Of a stretch of DNA of 9,126 bases, positions 1-5,812 are shown piece by piece. Below the pieces are notes generated by a model. That model did not search any database. It was not told the origin of the DNA and saw only the letters and a list, made by a program, of their open reading frames with translations. The translations under genes and the position numbers were made by a program. The stretch's first letter is position 1, and every line of letters begins with the position of its first letter. Origin of the DNA: Saprospiraceae bacterium. GTDB taxonomy: Bacteria; Bacteroidota; Bacteroidia; Chitinophagales; Saprospiraceae. Location of the stretch: contig JABDJM010000209.1 in NCBI GenBank assembly GCA_013002475.1, positions 1-9,126 on the forward strand. The letters are read 5' to 3'.

Positions 1-660
1 ATACAGACCTCGTGGAAACGGGCTGATATCAAAGGTCTTTCCAGAATTCACCGCGAAATTGGCTAACTCTCTGCCAAGCAGATTGTATAGCGTAATTGAT
101 TCGACTCCTTCCGGTCCATCAAGTCTGAAATAATCAGAAGCCGGATTTGGAAACACCTTTAACTGAGCTACCTCCAATTCATTAAGGGACGAAGGAATAG
201 GGTTTCCTACAATAGTAATTTCATAGCTTCCAGTAACGGTATTATCCGGATTTCCCTCCTCTGTAATTTTTACTGAATAGGTGCCCACTCCTGGTACAGC
301 CCCCTCCAGCATGGTGAGGTCACCGCTTGGATAAGCATGTACATCCATAATGCTGGACTCTCCCGGGTTCAATTCGAAAGTGGCAAAAGTCGTCCCTGGA
401 TTGTAACAAAAGTTTACATCACAAACGGCGGCTGCCCATTGATCAGGCATGGTATCTACCGTTAGCACCCATCTAAATGTTGCCGCCTCAGTTCCATTAT
501 AGGTAAGGGTGGCATGAGCTGACACATCCTTTGGATTCGTAGAAATATCATCCAGGTCTGCAGACCCAGTGGCCATAGGAGGTTCTAGCACCAGTGTTAC
601 CTGGCTAAAAAGACTAATGGTGCAAAAAATGGAAAGAGAAAGGAGTATAGCTTTTTTCAT
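1..660 (-). CDS. Small secreted protein with T9SS type A sorting domain, 3'-partial
   Basis: The reading frame opens with ATG at 660-658 and stays open for 220 codons to the left edge, so the C-terminus is missing. Residues 1-20 form a signal peptide (MKK, hydrophobic core, cleavage near S-Q at 19-20). The mature part (about 21-155) looks beta-rich and carries a cysteine pair, C80-D-V-N-F-C85, followed by Y-N-P-G. From about residue 167 (L-K-V-F-P-N-P-A) a type A sorting domain begins, and the visible part ends at P-R-G-L-Y. Such domains usually end about 20 residues after this point, so the full protein is probably about 240 residues. It should cross the inner membrane by Sec and the outer membrane by T9SS, ending at the cell surface or outside. 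Its molecular function is not recognised. I recall similar short C-D-x-x-x-C-Y proteins in other Bacteroidota, but cannot check this. A separate promoter is likely because a terminator lies upstream; TACAATTTG on the minus strand (728-720) is only a weak -7 candidate. Confidence 0.85.
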   Translation of the reverse strand, partial: MKKAILLSLSIFCTISLFSQVTLVLEPPMATGSADLDDISTNPKDVSAHATLTYNGTEAATFRWVLTVDTMPDQWAAAVCDVNFCYNPGTTFATFELNPGESSIMDVHAYPSGDLTMLEGAVPGVGTYSVKITEEGNPDNTVTGSYEITIVGNPIPSSLNELEVAQLKVFPNPASDYFRLDGPEGVESITLYNLLGRELANFAVNSGKTFDISPFPRGLY

Positions 661-735
661 ATTAAACGGATATCCGATAAAATTACGAAATCTAGGGGAG
701 GGTTGCCTGGCCAGGTATGCAAATTGTAGCACAGC

Positions 736-771
736 AAGCAAAATGGGGGAGCCGATTGGCTCCCCCTGCTT
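736..771 (-). terminator. Rho-independent terminator of the Omp28-type gene
   Basis: A perfect 9-bp GC-rich stem (745-753 with 758-766) closes a 4-base loop. Read on the minus strand it is GGGGGAGCC, AATC, GGCTCCCCC, followed by ATTTTGCTT. The outer AAGCA/TGCTT bases (736-740 with 767-771) can extend the stem past a 4-base bulge. It starts 19 bases after the stop codon of the 634-residue gene. It should separate that gene from the small secreted-protein gene downstream. The U-run is short (four), so termination may be incomplete. Confidence 0.75.
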
Positions 772-785
772 ACTATATAAAGGTC

Positions 786-2690
786 TTACTTAATTATCTG
801 TAGTTGCTTAGCAATGAAATCATTGGTTCCCACTTGAATAACAAGCGTGTAAGCACCAGCGCTTAATTGCCCTACTTCAAGGGTTAAGCTCTGATTTCCT
901 ATCATTTCACCGTAAGATTTTTGCCATACATTCTGGCCTAATTGATTATAGACCATAATGTTTACATCCTTCCTTTCCTCAAGAGCAAAAGTCAATTGAG
1001 TATTGTCCTTTGCAGGGTTCGGGAAAAGATTGAATTCCTGAATAGAAGAAGGCTCTTCATTTCCTGTAAACATTCCTTCGATATCAACATTCGCTGCATT
1101 GTGCACAGCTCCCGTTTCGGTGTCAGTAACTAGGAATGCAAGGTGAAGGTGCTCAGGATTCCAGGCTGGATCAATATCAATACTCATTGTTTGAGTGTAC
1201 GTTTGTCCATCTGCAACCATAGTAGGGATATCACCAGGCATTCCGGCCCAGCCACCGATCAATGCGCGGCTAACATGATTGTAAACCATTTGATCAGCCG
1301 GAACAGGGTTTGGAAGAGATTCGAAACCGCCCATAACTCCATTTCCGCCACCAGCATAAGCATTTGCCTGTGCATAATCAGACCCTGTACCAGTAATACC
1401 ATCTTCGATCACAATTACACTAAAAGTGAATTGACGATCAGTTACAGTAGTATAAAAGTCAGTAGTAAGGGTAACATCGATCTTATCTTCATCGGTTACA
1501 AACTGAGCAGATCCAGAAATGTTCGCAGGGCTTACTGCTGCCAAACGACCAGCGATCTCAGTAGGCAGGTCTGATGGATCAATGAAATACGAACGGTCCA
1601 CGGCTACACTGGGGTAGCCTGGAAAACCAGAAATAGTAGGAAGGTTAGAGTCATGCTCTGACACTACCATTGGATCTGCGTTATGAACTGCAATGGCTAC
1701 AAAGTCATCAGGATACTCTGCTACCATTTGGTTCATAAATACTTCTCCTCTTGGGCACCAAGGGCACCATGTTCCAGTCGCCTCTTCACCAACCATCCTT
1801 CTTGGGAAAGTTGCTGCTACAGTGGAAACCAATGAGGAAGCATTATTGTCTTCCATGTCCATGTCCTCTGCTCCGTTAGGATTCAAGGCTTGAACACTAA
1901 CCGTGTACTCGTTGGCACCTGCCGCGTTGAATTGAGTTGAGTGAGTGAAAGTAGATGATCCAAATGTTGCAACAGAAAGACCCATGATCGTTTCAGTGTA
2001 CTCGTTGGTACCGTCAGACCAGGTTACATCCACAGATGTAAGTTCCTCCATTCCAAGATTGGTAATTGTGCCTGAAATATCAATTCCTTCACCTGCCTTA
2101 GCGAATCTATCAAGGGCAAATCCACCCAATAGAACATCTCTGGTCAAAGGATTGATGACCAACATGTCATCAAGACTCCATCCGTAATTCCATCCTCCAC
2201 CGTCATCATAAACGAAAGAGATGAGGATCGTTTCACCAATGTAGGCATCCAATGATACCTGGATGTTTTGCCAATCCTGACCGCCAATAGAGTTGTAGAG
2301 CTCAGTCCAGTTAGCTCCATCGTCAATGGAGACCATTACTTTTCCGTACTCATCCGCACCGTAATCCCCGTCCACGAAATATCCCTGGAACAATAACTGG
2401 GCAGCACTGACCATGGTGAGGTCAAGGGGAGTCGAAGTGATAGCAGCATCGTTTGCTGGGGTTCCACTAGGACCTGCGGCATCATCATTATAGGTAATAT
2501 AAACAGAGTGAGGTCCTGGATTGTAATAGGTACTTGCCGCAATAGAGACATCACCTATTTGCCAGCCCGCATCGACAGTCCATCCTGCAAGGGGTGTGGC
2601 TGATTCAAAGTTTTCCTTGACAATTTTCTGGGCACCAGCAATGGAAATCCCACAGAAAATGGCCAAGGCCATCATGTAAATTTTTTTCAT
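786..2690 (-). CDS. Omp28-type secreted thioredoxin-fold protein with MAM-like domain and T9SS sorting domain
   Basis: The protein has 634 residues and starts with ATG at 2690-2688, directly followed by a good signal peptide (1-20, cleavage near G-A-Q). Residues about 22-180 resemble the MAM-like/choice-of-anchor J beta-sandwich, ending in W-S-L-D-D-M. Residues about 185-293 look like a CARDB-type immunoglobulin-like domain (D-V-x-W-S-D-G, then D-M-E-D-N-N). Residues about 297-545 match the Omp28-related family: a thioredoxin-like motif T-W-C309-P-W-C312 and a probable cis-proline at G-Y-P360-S. The tail from about 551 (F-N-L-F-P-N-P-A) to 634 is a type A sorting domain, so the protein is expected on the surface or outside the cell. 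Whether C309/C312 catalyse thiol-disulfide exchange is unknown; Omp28 proteins are mostly uncharacterised. It is divergent from another thioredoxin-fold T9SS protein and closely followed by a strong terminator. Confidence 0.9.
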   Translation of the reverse strand: MKKIYMMALAIFCGISIAGAQKIVKENFESATPLAGWTVDAGWQIGDVSIAASTYYNPGPHSVYITYNDDAAGPSGTPANDAAITSTPLDLTMVSAAQLLFQGYFVDGDYGADEYGKVMVSIDDGANWTELYNSIGGQDWQNIQVSLDAYIGETILISFVYDDGGGWNYGWSLDDMLVINPLTRDVLLGGFALDRFAKAGEGIDISGTITNLGMEELTSVDVTWSDGTNEYTETIMGLSVATFGSSTFTHSTQFNAAGANEYTVSVQALNPNGAEDMDMEDNNASSLVSTVAATFPRRMVGEEATGTWCPWCPRGEVFMNQMVAEYPDDFVAIAVHNADPMVVSEHDSNLPTISGFPGYPSVAVDRSYFIDPSDLPTEIAGRLAAVSPANISGSAQFVTDEDKIDVTLTTDFYTTVTDRQFTFSVIVIEDGITGTGSDYAQANAYAGGGNGVMGGFESLPNPVPADQMVYNHVSRALIGGWAGMPGDIPTMVADGQTYTQTMSIDIDPAWNPEHLHLAFLVTDTETGAVHNAANVDIEGMFTGNEEPSSIQEFNLFPNPAKDNTQLTFALEERKDVNIMVYNQLGQNVWQKSYGEMIGNQSLTLEVGQLSAGAYTLVIQVGTNDFIAKQLQIIK

Positions 2691-2936
2691 TTAGAAGACC
2701 TTTAAGATTGATTAAAAAAAATGGTAATAATTAATTCCCAAAAGAAGTTTGCTAAAATACACAGAATTCGTAAAAACAGCGCCATGTAACCTGTATCCAC
2801 AGTACAATTGCGGGTAGCTGACAATTTGGCTATCAAAAGCGTATTATCATTGTATTCTCAACGGTTTCCGAAGATCTTCTGAGGAACTCGCATTAATGGA
2901 AGAACTACCCTATTTTCGTTATTAAATGCATCTGAA
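2691..2936. promoter_or_regulatory. Divergent intergenic control region of two exported thioredoxin-fold genes
   Basis: These 246 bases are AT-rich, hold no convincing ORF or RNA gene, and must contain the promoters of both flanking genes. For the minus gene, TATTTTAG (2759-2752 on the minus strand) has one mismatch to the Bacteroidota -7 motif TAnnTTTG, with no good -33 element. For the plus gene the best candidate is listed separately. An inverted repeat centred on GAAGATCTTC (2870-2879), with outer arms TTCC (2866-2869) and GGAA (2883-2886), lies on the plus-gene side and could be an operator. No regulator gene is nearby. Confidence 0.55.
2825..2852 (+). promoter_or_regulatory. Candidate sigma-ABfr-type promoter of the TlpA-like gene
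   Basis: TTTG at 2825-2828 and TATCATTG at 2845-2852 are separated by 16 bases. They resemble the Bacteroidota promoter TTTG...TAnnTTTG, with one mismatch in the -7 element and a spacer slightly shorter than usual. The element lies about 85 bases upstream of the start codon. This is motif matching by eye only. Confidence 0.25.
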
Positions 2937-4376
2937 TTGAAAGGGATCTGTACTATTCTCATCCTCATGGCTTCCTGGCACTTTATGGCCCTAAATGCTC
3001 AACCCCGGAGCCAGGAGATCATAGTGCCAGATGTGATTCTGGAGGATATTGATGGAAATACCTACGATGTATATGAGATCCTTTCCTCTGGTAAATCCAT
3101 CGTGTTTGATTTCTTCGCCACCTGGTGCGGTCCCTGCTGGGAGTACCACCAGGAAGGCTCCTTGCAGAATATCTGGGAAACCTATGGCCCCCAGGGATCA
3201 GACCAGATCATGATCTTTTATATCGAATCTGACCCCGGAACTCCAAATTCAGATCTTAGCATGGCCTCTTATACCAGCTATGGAAACTATCTGGCCAACT
3301 CCCCTTACCCGGTTATTGAAAGCCATCAACTCGGTAACCTATTTGAGATCTCACATTACCCGACCGTCCTTTTTGCCTGCCCAAACAAAAGGATGGCAGA
3401 GGTGGGTCAATTGAGCCTCGAGGATGCAGACTATTTGATCAATGGTGGCTGCCCGGGCACAATATTAGAAGATAACCTTGAGCTGTTATATTTCACAAAT
3501 GATCTGAGTCCTGCTTGTAAGGAACAGGAAATACTACCAACTATCAAAGTCCAGAACCTGGGTGCAAATCTCATTAAAGAGTTGGACTTCAGCTTTTTCC
3601 TCAACGAAGAAGAAGAGTCCGGCCCATTTTCCTATGATGTATGGCTACAACCCTTCGAAACGATGGAAATCGCTTTTGGGCCTTTTGATATTTCTCAGAC
3701 GACTTCGTTTCAGGTCGACATAAATAATGTGAACGGTGAGGATGATCTGCATCCGGACCAGAACAGCATTCAAATGACCAAGGAATGGCCAAAAACTTAT
3801 AACAACCAAATTATTCTTGAGATCGACACAGATGAATATGGCGATGAGACAAGCTGGGAGTTATGGGATGAACAAGACAACATGTTAGCCTCGGGTGATG
3901 GTTATGCTTCCAATACGATTACTGCAGAAAACATTACGTTGATTAATTCAGGTTGCTATCAACTCAAAATGATCGATAGTTACGGAGACGGGATGTGTTG
4001 TAATTATGGCGAGGGGAGTTATGTCCTCAAAACCAATGATGGTCAAGTTTTGCTTAGCGGATCAAGATTTCTGGAAGAGGAAACCGGATCCTTTGAATTT
4101 GACCCGAATCTGGTTGCTACTTCGGAGATACGCCCTACCACAGATCTTTTTGTCTTCCCGAATCCAAGCGGTGGTCTGGTTACCATTGAAGGCCTGCCGG
4201 GGGAGAAAGAAAGTCAATTCGTGATTTATGATTCTCAGGGAACCCGAATATTTACGACATCTGGTTCTGGTCCAACCTTCAACTTGGATCTTTCAGAACT
4301 GGTAGACGGTTACTATACCATCCAGGCATTTTCCAAGGGCCTTAGTCAAACAACCCCTCTCATCATCCTGAAGTAA
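2937..4376 (+). CDS. Secreted thioredoxin/TlpA-like protein with D-S-Y-G-D-G module and T9SS sorting domain
   Basis: The protein has 479 residues. The start is TTG: only this choice gives a complete signal peptide (M-K-G-I-C, hydrophobic stretch, A-L-N-A-Q at 18-22). No in-frame ATG lies close upstream, and the next in-frame ATG (residue 11) would cut the signal peptide in half. Residues about 28-170 form a TlpA/thioredoxin-like domain with F-A-T-W-C64-G-P-C67 and a cis-proline at H-Y-P142-T. Residues about 185-282 look like a CARDB-type beta domain ending in D-Q-N-S. Residues about 292-388 form a module with D-S-Y-G-D-G-M-C-C (347-355) and G-E-G-S-Y, a pattern seen in other Bacteroidota secreted proteins. 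The tail from about 404 (L-F-V-F-P-N-P-S) to 479 is a type A sorting domain. It is probably an exported thiol-disulfide oxidoreductase or a cargo protein using the fold structurally; its substrate is unknown. It stands 88 bases upstream of the flavoprotein gene on the same strand, with no clear terminator between, so read-through is possible. Confidence 0.88.
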   Translation: MKGICTILILMASWHFMALNAQPRSQEIIVPDVILEDIDGNTYDVYEILSSGKSIVFDFFATWCGPCWEYHQEGSLQNIWETYGPQGSDQIMIFYIESDPGTPNSDLSMASYTSYGNYLANSPYPVIESHQLGNLFEISHYPTVLFACPNKRMAEVGQLSLEDADYLINGGCPGTILEDNLELLYFTNDLSPACKEQEILPTIKVQNLGANLIKELDFSFFLNEEEESGPFSYDVWLQPFETMEIAFGPFDISQTTSFQVDINNVNGEDDLHPDQNSIQMTKEWPKTYNNQIILEIDTDEYGDETSWELWDEQDNMLASGDGYASNTITAENITLINSGCYQLKMIDSYGDGMCCNYGEGSYVLKTNDGQVLLSGSRFLEEETGSFEFDPNLVATSEIRPTTDLFVFPNPSGGLVTIEGLPGEKESQFVIYDSQGTRIFTTSGSGPTFNLDLSELVDGYYTIQAFSKGLSQTTPLIILK

Positions 4377-4401
4377 AGAAGGGCCGAAGACGGTTTGTAC
4401 C

Positions 4402-4441
4402 TTTATTCAAAGTTTATTTCCTGCAAAGAATTTATTCCTGC
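4402..4441 (+). repeat. Three short TTTATTC-type direct repeats upstream of the redox operon
   Basis: TTTATTCAAAG (4402-4412), TTTATTTCCTGCAAAG (4413-4428) and TTTATTCCTGC (4431-4441) share the TTTATT core. The last two also share CCTGC, and the first two share the ending AAAG. They occupy nearly half of the 88-base gap before the flavoprotein gene, just upstream of its start codon. They could be a transcription-factor site or part of the promoter. In AT-rich leader DNA a chance origin is also possible. Confidence 0.35.
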
Positions 4442-4464
4442 TAATTTGAGACAAACTATCTGTG

Positions 4465-5802
4465 ATGCATGTAGTCATTCTGGGTAACGGTATTAGTGGG
4501 ATCACCGCAGCCCGGTTTCTGCGCAAACTAGGTGATCATCAAATTACCGTGGTCTCATCGGAGACAGAGTTCTTCTATTCGAGAACCGCTCTGATGTATA
4601 TCTACATGGGCCATATGCGGTTTGAGGACACAAAACCGTATGAAGATTGGTTTTGGAAAAAAAACCGGATCAATCTGAGGAACGCACATATTCAATCCAT
4701 TGATTTTTCGGGAAAAAAGTTGATCCCTGCTTCGGGGGAGTCGATCAGCTATGACAAATTGATCCTTGCTACCGGCTCCGCCTCAAACAAGTTTGGTTGG
4801 TCCGGCCAGGACCTGCAGCGAGTCCATGGATTATATAGCTATCAGGATCTGGAGGCCATGGAAAAATATTCCGCAGGATTAAAAAGAGCGGTGATCGTGG
4901 GAGGCGGGTTGATCGGAATTGAAATGGCCGAGATGTTTCACTCAAGACATATTCCGGTTACCATGTTGGTCCGAGAAAAAAACTATTGGAATAATGTGTT
5001 GCCAGCGGAAGAGTCTCGAATGGTTAGCCGGCACATTCTTGAACATGGCATCGACCTTAGGTTGTCCGAAGAGTTGAAAGAAATCCATGACAATGGGCAG
5101 GGTGAGGCATGTGCTATCACCACCAAGTCCGGTGCCAAAATTGATTGTGGGTTCGTTGGCCTTACAGCGGGTGTCCATCCGAATATACACTTCCTTAAGG
5201 ACGACGCCCTTGAAATAGACCGAGGTATTCTCGTTGATAAAAATTTACAAACCAACCTTGAGGATGTATATGCCATTGGTGATTGCGCACAACAAAGGGA
5301 ACCACTTCCTGGGCGGCGAAGCATAGAAGCGATCTGGTATACCGGAAGAATGATGGGAGAGACAGTAGCCCACAACATCATGGGAAATCCCACAGCTTAT
5401 GATCCGGGAATATGGTTTAATTCTGCCAAGTTCCTGGATATCGAATATCAGGTTTATGGCCAGGCACCTAACCGTCTACCGGATGAAATGGATACCCTTT
5501 ATTGGGAACACTCAGACGGTAAAGCTTCGATCCGAATCAACTATCATAAATATCAGGGGCAGGTCCTTGGGTTTAACCTGATGGGCATCCGATACAGGCA
5601 TGAGGTCTGTGAGAAATGGATTCGTGATAAAAGGCCTGTCGAAGAGGTACTACAAGATCTGGGGCTAGCCAATTTTGATCCTGAGTTTTTTGAGGAGTAT
5701 GAAGAAAAAATGATAGAGCTGTACAACCAAAAGACGGGTAAAAAGCTACAACTGAAAAGTAAACGAGGGCTCAGCAAAGTATTGTCCTTCCTAAAAACCT
5801 AA
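4465..5802 (+). CDS. FAD-dependent NAD(P)H oxidoreductase (NirB/rubredoxin-reductase-like)
   Basis: I start at the ATG at 4465 (445 residues); a GTG directly before it at 4462 would add one residue. The fold is that of two-dinucleotide-binding flavoproteins. An N-terminal FAD site reads G7-N-G-I-S-G12, followed by the L-A-T-G-S motif at about 101-105. An NAD(P) site reads G146-G-G-L-I-G151, and the C-terminal FAD contact is A-I-G-D-C at about 270-274. The C-x4-C redox disulfide of glutathione-reductase types is absent, so electrons should pass from NAD(P)H through FAD to a separate protein, as in rubredoxin or ferredoxin reductases and the N-terminal part of NirB. No signal peptide is seen, so it should be cytoplasmic. 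The next gene, 10 bases downstream, encodes a membrane iron-sulfur protein whose clusters face the cytoplasm and is the obvious electron acceptor. The lysine-rich C-terminus (last 25 residues) might aid membrane or partner docking. The exact substrate is not determined. Confidence 0.88.
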   Translation: MHVVILGNGISGITAARFLRKLGDHQITVVSSETEFFYSRTALMYIYMGHMRFEDTKPYEDWFWKKNRINLRNAHIQSIDFSGKKLIPASGESISYDKLILATGSASNKFGWSGQDLQRVHGLYSYQDLEAMEKYSAGLKRAVIVGGGLIGIEMAEMFHSRHIPVTMLVREKNYWNNVLPAEESRMVSRHILEHGIDLRLSEELKEIHDNGQGEACAITTKSGAKIDCGFVGLTAGVHPNIHFLKDDALEIDRGILVDKNLQTNLEDVYAIGDCAQQREPLPGRRSIEAIWYTGRMMGETVAHNIMGNPTAYDPGIWFNSAKFLDIEYQVYGQAPNRLPDEMDTLYWEHSDGKASIRINYHKYQGQVLGFNLMGIRYRHEVCEKWIRDKRPVEEVLQDLGLANFDPEFFEEYEEKMIELYNQKTGKKLQLKSKRGLSKVLSFLKT

Positions 5803-5812
5803 ACCAAACCGG

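Noticed and set aside
667..715. Two 10-base palindromes, CGGATATCCG (667-676) and CCTGGCCAGG (706-715), upstream of the small secreted-protein gene
   Set aside because: Palindromes of this size are expected about nine times by chance in a window this long, and the two differ from each other, so an operator is not supported.
1143..1574. Open frame of 143 codons on the plus strand inside the Omp28-type gene
   Set aside because: It is antisense to a well-supported gene, has no recognisable domain or start context, and its composition (rich in Ser, Ile, Arg) is typical of a shadow frame.
4657..4664. Run of eight A bases in the flavoprotein gene, possible slippage site
   Set aside because: The frame stays intact on both sides (W-K-K-N-R), no downstream pseudoknot or overlapping frame is seen, and such runs are common in lysine codons of AT-rich genes.
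4983..5393. Open frame of 136 codons on the minus strand inside the flavoprotein gene
   Set aside because: The opposite strand carries the NAD(P)-binding and A-I-G-D-C motifs in frame; this frame has no features of a real protein.
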